Shown here: in pieces, positions 54,470-61,962 of the stretch
Layout: each line of letters opens with the position of its first letter
Position numbering within the stretch: position 1 is the stretch's first letter
Assembly: GCA_964293305.1 (NCBI GenBank)
Contig: CAXYYO010000010.1
Coordinates: 26,006 to 90,005 of the forward strand
DNA from: CALAGJ01 sp964293305
Lineage (GTDB): Bacteria > Bacteroidota > Bacteroidia > Chitinophagales > Chitinophagaceae
Direction: 5' to 3'
Length of the DNA: 64,000 bases
Program-made: the position numbers and the translations under genes
Notes under the pieces: generated by a model
What the model saw: only the letters and a program-made list of their open reading frames with translations
Database searches by the model: none
Told to the model about the DNA's origin: nothing

Positions 54470-55024
54470 ATGAAATCAATAAAATCTTGGGTACTCGCCA
54501 CTTTTATTGTAGCTTTTGTACAATGTCAGGAAGGTGAATCTTCTGCAGAAAGTACTTCAGTTGAAAGTACAGAACAAATTGGGCAGAGTGGAGTGGTTGA
54601 TACTACCTCCACACCAAATATTGTACAAACTGCCATAAAGAGTGAGCAACATACCACTTTGGTGAAAGCAGTACAGGCAGCAGGTCTTGTAGACGCATTG
54701 AGTAATGCAGGCCCATTCACGGTTTTTGCTCCTACTAATGATGCTTTTGCAAAATTGCCAGCGGGTACGGTTGAGAACTTATTAAAACCGGAAAACAAAG
54801 ATCAGCTCACTGATATTCTTGGATATCATACTTATGTAGGTAGTTTAGATGGTATCTTGCTTGCTGATGGCGCATCTTATGATATGGTATTTGGCGGGAA
54901 AGTTCAAATTTCAAAATCAGGCGAAAAAACGCTTGTAAATGGACAGGAAATTATAGCATCCATTAAAACTTCAAATGGTATGATACACGTTATCAACGCT
55001 GTTTTAATGCCACCTGCAAAATAG
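54470..55024 (+). CDS. Fasciclin (FAS1) domain protein, likely lipoprotein
   Basis: The 184-residue protein has a signal with cysteine 19 (AFVQC), a Ser/Thr/Glu-rich linker (~22-50) and one FAS1 domain: HTTLVKAVQAAGLVDALSNAGPFTVFAPTNDAFAKLPAGTVENLL, the H-box region DILGYHTYVG, and NGMIHVINAVLMP at the end. FAS1 domains mediate adhesion or extracellular binding; fasciclin proteins near denitrification genes are recurrent in Bacteroidota but no role is established. Its stop is 13 bp from the convergent truncated hemoglobin gene, without a terminator between. Confidence 0.88.
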   Translation: MKSIKSWVLATFIVAFVQCQEGESSAESTSVESTEQIGQSGVVDTTSTPNIVQTAIKSEQHTTLVKAVQAAGLVDALSNAGPFTVFAPTNDAFAKLPAGTVENLLKPENKDQLTDILGYHTYVGSLDGILLADGASYDMVFGGKVQISKSGEKTLVNGQEIIASIKTSNGMIHVINAVLMPPAK

Positions 55025-55037
55025 TAGTACCTTATTA

Positions 55038-55412
55038 CTATCCATTTAATATTTTAATCTGCATTACGGTGGCAATGCTGGTAGCTCTTTGTTTAATTTG
55101 CTCAGTGTTGTCACCTTTAAATAACTCATCGGCTGTTTCTATAAATAGATGCAGCCAGCGCTCAAAATGCTTTGGTTCTATGGCATATTTTTTATGTAGT
55201 TGTTGATGCAGCTGCATTGGATTGCCACTGTATTGCCCCGTGTGAAATAAAATATTTTCCCAAAAAACATACATTATCGGTAAGTGCTTATCCCAATTAA
55301 CTTTCATAACCTCTGTAAAATAAAATCCAATAATAGAATCCCTTTTTACATGGTTATAAAACTGATTAATCAGAATTTTAATGTCCTCTCTATTTTCTAT
55401 ATCTTTTTTCAT
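55038..55412 (-). CDS. Group III truncated hemoglobin
   Basis: The 124-residue protein resembles group III (P-type) truncated hemoglobins: EDIKILINQFYNHVKRDSIIGFYFTEVMKVNWDKHLPIMYVFWENILFHTG at the start, and the proximal histidine in IEPKHFERWLHLF (~80). Tyrosine in the B helix and tryptophans in the E/FG region fit a heme pocket. Truncated hemoglobins bind O2 and NO; NO detoxification is a plausible role here. It follows nosY by 6 bp on the same strand, so it appears to be the last gene of the nos operon. Confidence 0.88.
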   Translation of the reverse strand: MKKDIENREDIKILINQFYNHVKRDSIIGFYFTEVMKVNWDKHLPIMYVFWENILFHTGQYSGNPMQLHQQLHKKYAIEPKHFERWLHLFIETADELFKGDNTEQIKQRATSIATVMQIKILNG

Positions 55413-55418
55413 ATTAAA

Positions 55419-56183
55419 TTAGATATCTTTTTTATTAAAAATATAAATGGAACTTAAAGTAGGAATAAGTATCCAAAGTACTAATACGAATAATCCTACA
55501 ATACTGCCAAAATCAGTTCCAAAATAATCACTAAACACTGCACCGGTAAATCCCAATAAATGCGTAGCCTCAAGTTGCATTACATTCAATATCCTAACCA
55601 GATCAATAGGATTTGATGCCGTTAGAAAAAGCATTGGCTTTTCAATTGGGTAGTCTGAAAATTGAAAAAGGAGAAATAAAACGAGTCCATCGAAAAGGAT
55701 GGCCAAATAAATCCAAATCATAATAGATAAACCTATTCCCCTTGCCTTATCCCTGCAATAAATGGCAGAAAAAATACCCATTGCACAAAATATAGAGCTT
55801 AACATAGATGTTGTAACGATCAATAAGCCTGCTTGTGTTATGGGTAGTAATAGGAGCAAGGGTATGCCTGCGGCAAATAAAAAAGCCAGTACCATACATA
55901 TAGCGATTGCACCAAAAAAACTCACCCATACTTTACATCTCTTGAGTGGTTGTGTAAGTAGCAACTCTATAAATTCTATATTATTATAAATATAAATAGC
56001 AGCAAAAAGAATAGAAACTAATGGTACAACCAGTAAAATAAGACTCAGCAGTGTAAGCTGAGCTTTTCCACCAGTATCCTCAATATTAAATACGCTCCAA
56101 GATAATATGGCCATTAAAATAGTATATGCAAGAATGATTTTATTGCGCAGTATATCACCTGCTATTATTATGGTAAGTTTCAT
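55419..56183 (-). CDS. nosY: NosY, ABC transporter permease for NosZ maturation
   Basis: The 254-residue integral membrane protein has six hydrophobic helices and the NosY/ABC-2 opening IIAGDILRNKIILAYTILMAILSWSVFNIEDTGGKA, followed by the VSILFAAIYIYNNIEFIELLLTQPLKR loop that is typical of the family and contacts the ATPase. With NosF and NosD it forms the transporter needed to assemble the CuZ centre of nitrous oxide reductase in the periplasm. It overlaps nosF by 29 bp. Confidence 0.9.
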   Translation of the reverse strand: MKLTIIIAGDILRNKIILAYTILMAILSWSVFNIEDTGGKAQLTLLSLILLVVPLVSILFAAIYIYNNIEFIELLLTQPLKRCKVWVSFFGAIAICMVLAFLFAAGIPLLLLLPITQAGLLIVTTSMLSSIFCAMGIFSAIYCRDKARGIGLSIMIWIYLAILFDGLVLFLLFQFSDYPIEKPMLFLTASNPIDLVRILNVMQLEATHLLGFTGAVFSDYFGTDFGSIVGLFVLVLWILIPTLSSIYIFNKKDI

Positions 56184-56889
56184 AACTATTTTGCTTTAAT
56201 AATTTGGTAAGAGATTTGGCTAATGTTAACTGACCCGTTGCTTCTTTTATTTGACTGGTTTTATTGTGGAAAATAATTTTTCCCTCTTGCATAAACACCA
56301 GTTCTGACACCACATCCTCAAGCTCCGCCAAAAGATGGGAAGTAATCAGAATAAGCTTGCCCTTGTTTTTTTCTGCTAAAATTTTCTCTTTTAAAATTTC
56401 TGCTGCCAGTGGGTCTAAGCCAGCAGTGGGCTCATCTAAAATAATAATGGAGGGCTGAAATAGAAAACACAATACAGCACTTAATTTTTGTCTGGTTCCT
56501 CCACTTAATGTGTTCATTTTTTTATGACTGATATCTTTAATACGATATGCATCAAAAAGGTCATTATCAAAACGGGAATCAGGAGACCTTAAGTGTTGGA
56601 TAGTTTCAATAACCCTTCCGATGCTCATATGATCCGGATAGCGGCCAATTTGAGGCATGTAGCCAATATTCTTTCTATAATCATGTTGCTTTAGTATATC
56701 CTTGTCATCAATTTTTATTACACCGCTGTCGGGAAATACCATGCCCAATATGATTTTAATTAATGTGGTTTTTCCACAGCCGTTTGGGCCAGTTAGTGCA
56801 ATACATTCTGCTTGTTTGCAAAGCAAAGACACCTGTTGCAAAACAGGAAGTTTACCAAATTTTTTATGGATTGCAATTAATTCAATCAT
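56155..56889 (-). CDS. nosF: NosF, ABC transporter ATPase for NosZ maturation
   Basis: The 244-residue ATPase has Walker A GPNGCGKTTLIK (~35-46), Q-loop region MPQIGRYPDHMS, signature TLSGGTRQKLSAVLCF, Walker B IIILDEPTAGLDPLAAE and the switch histidine in ITSHLLAELED. It powers NosD/NosY in copper-centre assembly. It overlaps nosD by 4 bp upstream and nosY by 29 bp downstream, consistent with tight translational coupling. Confidence 0.93.
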   Translation of the reverse strand: MIELIAIHKKFGKLPVLQQVSLLCKQAECIALTGPNGCGKTTLIKIILGMVFPDSGVIKIDDKDILKQHDYRKNIGYMPQIGRYPDHMSIGRVIETIQHLRSPDSRFDNDLFDAYRIKDISHKKMNTLSGGTRQKLSAVLCFLFQPSIIILDEPTAGLDPLAAEILKEKILAEKNKGKLILITSHLLAELEDVVSELVFMQEGKIIFHNKTSQIKEATGQLTLAKSLTKLLKQNSYETYHNNSR

Positions 56890-58130
56890 AGGTTATGCGG
56901 TTTCATGGCTGGCCTATTATCAATAAATGTATCCGGGGTGAGAGATGGAAATATTTTTTCAGACTGATCAATTAGGGAGGTAATAATACTTTGAAATAAT
57001 AACATGGCAGATGGTGTTTTTTCCGCAATTACACTAAAAAGGCTCAGTGGTCGGTAAGGGACATCACCTGTCTGATCTTTATTTATATCGTAACCACTGT
57101 AGGCATCCCAATAGTTGTTGGAAAATACATTCAGTACTGTATTGCCATTTGTGGCTACATCAAAACTATTCTTTATAAAATTATTATTTTCTACCAGGTT
57201 ATCCATACAGCTAGCTTGTATACGCATGCCCCATCCATTATTTGAGAAGCTATTTTTTCTTAGTATATTTCTGCTGACTCCGTCCATAAAAATTGCTGTC
57301 GTATTTTTTGTAAAATGGTTTCCAATAATGTCGCAGTCAGACATTTCTTTTAGCAGCATACCATAGGCCGCATCTCCTTTATTATTTTCATAATAATTAT
57401 TAAGCATGGATACCTTTTTAGAATACATTACTGCAACCCCTGCACCATTGTTATGAAATACATTTGTTATAAAAGCATTTTCATTCGAAAACATAAAATG
57501 TAAACCATATCGAATATTGTTATAAGATATATTTCTCCATATCAGAGAATGGGTTACAAACTCAAAATAAATGCCATCTCTATGGCCACTCATTTCGTTA
57601 TGAATAATTTGCAAACTGTCACTCTTCCAGCAATGAATACCATTGCCAGACTGTTGTTCGGAATGTAATGAGGCCTGAATACGATTGTTCCGAACGATAC
57701 ATTGCGAAGCATATTGTAAATAAATACCATAGTAATTATTTACAAAAAGATTATTATCAATACATATATGCTGTGCTTCTAATATTCTTATTCCTGCCTG
57801 TTCATTTAAACTGGAATAGCCAGAGTTTTTGAATATAAACCCCGATACAGAAACATTATTAGCTTTGATGGTCATTACTTCAGATTTCAATTCACCATCA
57901 ATTATAGGTGTATCAATGCCAATAAGACAAAGCTCTTTGTTCAGAATGATATTTCCCTCCTTATAAATACCTGAAAATACTATTATTGTATCGCCATCTG
58001 ATGCAATTTGAATAGCTGTTGTAATTGATGAAAATAATTTATGGTACCCTACTTCTAGTGAAGCAGCTTTTGATTTATGTCCAATACATAACCAAAACAA
58101 TAGTACAATATTCCAATACAATAATTTCAT
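56886..58130 (-). CDS. nosD: NosD, periplasmic copper-binding right-handed beta-helix protein
   Basis: The 414-residue protein has a signal peptide (cleavage near GHKSKA) and repeated parallel beta-helix/CASH-type rungs rich in Asn (for example NNYGIYLQYASQCIVRNNRI, HRDGIYFEFVTHSLI, YGLHFMFSNENAFI, NGAGVAVMYSKKVSMLNNYYENN), the signature of NosD. It works with the NosFY transporter and NosL to mature the CuZ site. It overlaps nosL by 4 bp and nosF by 4 bp. The FSNNYWDAYSGYDINKDQTGDVPYRP segment near residue 340 is the conserved NosD C-terminal motif. Confidence 0.93.
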   Translation of the reverse strand: MKLLYWNIVLLFWLCIGHKSKAASLEVGYHKLFSSITTAIQIASDGDTIIVFSGIYKEGNIILNKELCLIGIDTPIIDGELKSEVMTIKANNVSVSGFIFKNSGYSSLNEQAGIRILEAQHICIDNNLFVNNYYGIYLQYASQCIVRNNRIQASLHSEQQSGNGIHCWKSDSLQIIHNEMSGHRDGIYFEFVTHSLIWRNISYNNIRYGLHFMFSNENAFITNVFHNNGAGVAVMYSKKVSMLNNYYENNKGDAAYGMLLKEMSDCDIIGNHFTKNTTAIFMDGVSRNILRKNSFSNNGWGMRIQASCMDNLVENNNFIKNSFDVATNGNTVLNVFSNNYWDAYSGYDINKDQTGDVPYRPLSLFSVIAEKTPSAMLLFQSIITSLIDQSEKIFPSLTPDTFIDNRPAMKPHNL

Positions 58131-58546
58131 TCATTGATTTCAATCCAGGTTAGTATAGTTCCTGAGTTGTTGTTAGAAAATTCTTTTGCAGAAGACATGC
58201 TGCTAAACGCAATGATATTGCCATTCATGGGTGTCCTTTCGGATGCTGATTTTACAAATATGGCTTTATCAGCAGGAATCAAGGTGTCAGTCTGTAGATA
58301 ATCAGATACGAAGCAAATAGCATTTTTCATTTGCTCATTTGATTGTTTCATGCGTAGCATACATACTATATCATCAAACTTATATGCTCTTTGCTTTTCT
58401 GTTATTAATTCAGCAGAAAATTTTTTATCTGCAATGGTCATGTGGCAATGGCTGCATGCATCCTGATTTATTTTTATTGGTTCAGGTAGCTTTTGTGCAC
58501 AGGCATTAAATGCTATTAAAAAGCTTATAAATAGAGACCGTCGCAT
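58127..58546 (-). CDS. nosL: NosL, copper chaperone lipoprotein
   Basis: The 139-residue lipoprotein has its acylated cysteine at FNAC (residue 16) and the Cu(I)-binding motif NQDACSHCHMTIAD, with Cys and Met ligands, at ~28-42, followed by the NosL core FSAELITEKQRAYKFDDIVCMLRM and IPADKAIFVKS. NosL delivers copper for NosZ maturation. It overlaps nosD by 4 bp and lies 1 bp after the four-helix membrane protein gene. Confidence 0.92.
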   Translation of the reverse strand: MRRSLFISFLIAFNACAQKLPEPIKINQDACSHCHMTIADKKFSAELITEKQRAYKFDDIVCMLRMKQSNEQMKNAICFVSDYLQTDTLIPADKAIFVKSASERTPMNGNIIAFSSMSSAKEFSNNNSGTILTWIEINE

Positions 58547-58547
58547 A

Positions 58548-59129
58548 TCAAATTATTTTTGATTTGAACTCTTTTATGCAGCCTATCAACAATAAACAGG
58601 CTACAGCAATAAATATCCAACCACCAATATCAGGTATAGAGTATGCTCCAAAATTTAAGAGTTGTTTATATCCTATTAGCGGAGGTTGATAGGTCATGTC
58701 CTGCACCTTTATGGCTGCGTTAGGATCAAGGTTATGACCATAATTATACTCCCATCTCCAGAAGTCTATCATTGCAATAATGCCAAACAATACAAAAAGC
58801 GCTGTATATCCATAATAATATAACTTCTTTTTTGTGAAGAGAACTAACAGCATAAGCAATGCATATCCGCCAATAATATATTGCAATACAGTAAATTCAA
58901 TAAAATTTTCAGCATGAAGCGTTTCCATGCCAATATAGTGATTGAGTCCGTTGATTATATCTACATCACCACCCAATTTACTTGGGTAAATAAGTAGTAA
59001 AAGTCCTTCTGGATATTGTGGCGCATCCAATTCAATACGCCACAATGGCACAAATAAACTGATGATCAAAAGAAGCAATATCAATGCACCAAGAAATAGT
59101 GTAAACTTTGATACCTTTAGGTGATGCAT
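58548..59129 (-). CDS. Four-helix membrane protein of the nos cluster (NosB-like position)
   Basis: The 193-residue protein has about four helices (~8-30, 82-102, 108-130, 168-186) and a conserved-looking periplasmic loop with LFVPLWRIELDAPQYPEGLLLLIYP and GLNHYIGMETLHAENFIEF, plus FWRWEYNYGHNLDPNAAIKV with several histidines and a methionine that could bind metal. Clade II nos clusters carry a membrane protein (NosB in Wolinella) right after nosZ; this gene has that position and topology, but homology is inferred, not tested. It lies 28 bp after nosZ and 1 bp before nosL. Confidence 0.75.
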   Translation of the reverse strand: MHHLKVSKFTLFLGALILLLLIISLFVPLWRIELDAPQYPEGLLLLIYPSKLGGDVDIINGLNHYIGMETLHAENFIEFTVLQYIIGGYALLMLLVLFTKKKLYYYGYTALFVLFGIIAMIDFWRWEYNYGHNLDPNAAIKVQDMTYQPPLIGYKQLLNFGAYSIPDIGGWIFIAVACLLLIGCIKEFKSKII

Positions 59130-59157
59130 GTTAAAAATATTTAAATTAAAATTTCAT

Positions 59158-61179
59158 TTATTGAATACTGTCGCCATTTGAAGCATTGGCATTGGCTTTT
59201 GGATCAGATGTATTTTTTCCAACACTAAAAGTAAGTGGTACATTACTCCCAGCTGGAGATACCCTTACATAACCTTGCATTTCTTGATGTAGCGCACTAC
59301 AAAAGTCTGTACAATAAATAGGAAACATACCACTTCTTTCTGGTACCCATTTGAGTGTACAGGTTTCACCAGGCATGATTAATAATTCGGCATTTGTTGC
59401 TCCTTTAACACCAAAACCATGCGGCACATCCCAATCCTGCTCAAGGTTGGTAACATGAAAGTAAACTTCATCACCCACACGAACTCCTTCAATATTATCT
59501 GGGGCAAAATGCGACCTAATAGAAGTCATATACACATGTACTTTATTGCCTTCTCTTACCACTTTGCTTTCAGATTCAGACTTGGTAACATAAGGGTGGT
59601 TATTCTCATCAATCTTATAAATTTTATACTGCCCATTTCCCTTTATCAATTCGGCAGGTGCAGCCTGTGCATAGTGCGGTTCACCGATGGTAGGAAAGTC
59701 AAGAATCATTTGCATTTTATCACCACTTATATCAAACAACTGTGCACTTTGTGCCAACTCAGGTCCGGTAGGTAAATACCTGTCTTTTGTTATTTTATTA
59801 TAGGCAATCAAATATTTTGGAGATGGTTTACGTGTATTTCCTCCGGGTATGCATAAATGACCCACTGAATAATAAGTTGGAACCCTGTCCACCACCTTCA
59901 AGTCTTTAATATTCCACTTTACTATTTCAGAAGACACAAAGAATGAAGTATAAGCATTTCCTTTACCATCAAACTCTGTGTGCAAAGGACCAAGTCCAGG
60001 TTTTTGTACTTCACCATATAAGGCAGCATCATATTTTATAACGGGAATACCTTCGTAGTCTGTTTCAAAATTTTTATCGGCAATTGCTTTTTGTATTTTA
60101 TCAAAACTAAATACAGGTATCACGGCTGCCAATTTACCACTACCTACAATATATTCTCCTGTAGGGTCCACATCGCAACCATGTGGTGATTTTGGACAAG
60201 GTATAAAATAAGCAATATCTTTAAGTTTTGAAATATCCAGTACGGTTACTTCTGTTCTCATTTCAGATATGGCAGTATGTGTTTTTTCGTCATACTTATT
60301 ATGCGCATATTTTACTTTGACTTTTTCACCCTGACCTGCCTTCAAATACTCTTCCGCTTTTTTCCAATTTACAGCCAGTACAAAATCCTTGTCCTTTTGA
60401 GATGCATTTACTTCCAATAGCGTATTTGCTTGTTCTGTATTATAGCAACTAAAGAAAAACCAGCCATGAGATTTTGCACGGCCACATCGTGCCAAATCAA
60501 AGTTTACTCCAGGTGTTTTTAATTGAAAAGCAATATCCATAGCGCCAGATTCAGGGTTTACACTTATAAAACTAATATGGCCCTTAAAATTTTGCTTATA
60601 ACTGGAAATAGGTACATCACCATTTGCATTATCTGGCGGTACACTAAAGCGTGTACCAGCTACTATGTACTCTGAATTTTCTGTACCAAATGGTGAACTA
60701 TGGTTACCTGCACTATTTGGCAATTCAATTATTTCATCCGTACGAAATGTTTTTAAATTAATACGTGCCACACGTGGCGAATTGTTAGCATTTCCAAAAA
60801 CCCATTTGCCATTTATTTCGCCATTTGTTTGGCTCATTTCAACGTGATGCAGATCATCCCATGGCACAAAGCCATGAGAGGTATTGAGCATTGGTTTTGT
60901 TTCTTCACTATAACCATAGCCTTTTTCAGGGTCAACAGAAAAAACTGGAATTACTCGAAATAGTCTACCGCTGGGAAGCCCATATACACTCATTTGTCCA
61001 CTAAAGCCTCCAGAAACAAAATTGTAATAGGCATCATATTTTCCCGGGGCTATATAAGATTTTGATGCATCACCAGTAGCAGCAGTAGCAGCATTTTTTG
61101 GTTTGCAATGAAACCCTGTTGCAATAAAGATAATTGCAAGAATTGCATAATGGCCTGTTTTGCTTTGTATTTTGTTCAT
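59158..61179 (-). CDS. nosZ: Nitrous oxide reductase, clade II (Sec-type)
   Basis: NosZ reduces N2O to N2 in the periplasm. In the 673 residues all seven CuZ histidines can be placed (H111, H112 in DDLHH, H160, H333 in SPHGCD, H400 in GPLHTEFD, H441 in VGHLC, H502 in GEPHY). The C-terminal CuA cupredoxin has H587 and C623/C627/H631/M634 in YCTDFCSALHQEM. The N-terminus is a Sec-type hydrophobic signal without twin arginines, marking the clade II enzyme; a cysteine at 25 (GFHC) could be a lipid site but the lipobox is poor. It follows a cytochrome c gene by 24 bp and heads the maturation genes. Confidence 0.96.
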   Translation of the reverse strand: MNKIQSKTGHYAILAIIFIATGFHCKPKNAATAATGDASKSYIAPGKYDAYYNFVSGGFSGQMSVYGLPSGRLFRVIPVFSVDPEKGYGYSEETKPMLNTSHGFVPWDDLHHVEMSQTNGEINGKWVFGNANNSPRVARINLKTFRTDEIIELPNSAGNHSSPFGTENSEYIVAGTRFSVPPDNANGDVPISSYKQNFKGHISFISVNPESGAMDIAFQLKTPGVNFDLARCGRAKSHGWFFFSCYNTEQANTLLEVNASQKDKDFVLAVNWKKAEEYLKAGQGEKVKVKYAHNKYDEKTHTAISEMRTEVTVLDISKLKDIAYFIPCPKSPHGCDVDPTGEYIVGSGKLAAVIPVFSFDKIQKAIADKNFETDYEGIPVIKYDAALYGEVQKPGLGPLHTEFDGKGNAYTSFFVSSEIVKWNIKDLKVVDRVPTYYSVGHLCIPGGNTRKPSPKYLIAYNKITKDRYLPTGPELAQSAQLFDISGDKMQMILDFPTIGEPHYAQAAPAELIKGNGQYKIYKIDENNHPYVTKSESESKVVREGNKVHVYMTSIRSHFAPDNIEGVRVGDEVYFHVTNLEQDWDVPHGFGVKGATNAELLIMPGETCTLKWVPERSGMFPIYCTDFCSALHQEMQGYVRVSPAGSNVPLTFSVGKNTSDPKANANASNGDSIQ

Positions 61180-61203
61180 ACAATCATTTTAATATTTTCT
61201 GTA

Positions 61204-61680
61204 TTATTTAGCCCCATCATTTTTTCGCATAAATTCAACAATCATGCGTGCATCATCGTCAGTTAGGTTTTGATTGGGCATGCGTACCAAGCATAATTCT
61301 AACTGTGCTTGTACGTTTGGATCCTTATCAATCATAGGATCAGGGTTAGTAATAAAATTCATAATCCAATGTGGCACATGACGCTGTGTAACCCCTTGCC
61401 AACCTGGCCCAACTAATTTTTCATCTGTAGTTTTATGACAGGAAAAGCATTTGGTATTTGCTATGGATTGCCCCTTATCGGCCATTGCCACATCCAAAGC
61501 TCCAATGGTTATATTTGATTCATTAAATTTTCCTTCTCCTCTATTAGGATCATAATCTGCAGTAGTTTGCTCAGATGCATCATCACTTGTTTCTTGCCTA
61601 ACTTGTTCAGTTTGATTATTACAGGATAGTACAAAAAAACAAATAGCTCCGGGCAATAAAAAATTGAGAATTTTTTTCAT
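61204..61680 (-). CDS. Cytochrome c lipoprotein, likely electron donor to NosZ
   Basis: The 158-residue protein has a lipoprotein signal (FVLSC, Cys20), an acidic linker to ~50, and a monoheme cytochrome c domain with CFSCH (C78, C81, H82) and methionine 134 in LVRMPNQNLTDDDA as probable axial ligand. Being first in the nos operon, 24 bp before nosZ, it is the likely periplasmic electron carrier to the CuA site, in place of NosR/NosC proteins, which are not seen. The FNR-type box upstream probably controls the whole operon. Confidence 0.9.
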   Translation of the reverse strand: MKKILNFLLPGAICFFVLSCNNQTEQVRQETSDDASEQTTADYDPNRGEGKFNESNITIGALDVAMADKGQSIANTKCFSCHKTTDEKLVGPGWQGVTQRHVPHWIMNFITNPDPMIDKDPNVQAQLELCLVRMPNQNLTDDDARMIVEFMRKNDGAK

Positions 61681-61699
61681 TTTATTTTTTTATGAAATG

Positions 61700-61742
61700 T
61701 AAAAGTATTGGCCTGCTAAATCGGGGTTTGTGATTTGCATCA
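61700..61742 (-). promoter_or_regulatory. FNR-type box and -7 element of the nos operon
   Basis: TGAT-TTGC-ATCA (plus 61731-61742) is a perfect TGAT-N4-ATCA core. On the minus strand, after exactly 23 bp, lies TACTTTTA (plus 61700-61707), a TAnnTTTG-like element 19 bp before the cytochrome ATG. The geometry equals that upstream of the crp/fnr-like gene. Confidence 0.65.
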
Positions 61743-61854
61743 TAAGTAAGGTGTTCTAAATTATTTAATTCTGATAATTTAATAATTTAAGTATTCATAA
61801 CCCAAAAACCAATTTTTAAATATTGTCAATTTAATAGATCAAATTTATTTTTTC

Positions 61855-61869
61855 GATTTGTCACAAATC
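61855..61869. promoter_or_regulatory. Palindrome upstream of the nos operon
   Basis: GATTTGT-C-ACAAATC is a perfect 15-bp palindrome about 175 bp upstream of the cytochrome ATG, between the nos promoter and the delta-60 gene. It could bind a second regulator; no match to a named box is claimed. Confidence 0.35.
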
Positions 61870-61908
61870 ATTTTAGTATTTACCAAACATGCTTTTTCAT
61901 AACATAAA

Positions 61909-61936
61909 AATATCCGCATATTTTACTGCGGATATT
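61909..61936 (-). terminator. Rho-independent terminator of the delta-60 protein gene
   Basis: On the minus strand AATATCCGCA pairs with TGCGGATATT (10 bp) around an 8-base loop, followed by TTT. It begins 27 bp after the stop codon at 61963. Confidence 0.75.
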
Positions 61937-61962
61937 CAAAATCTTTAAGTCTATAATTAATG

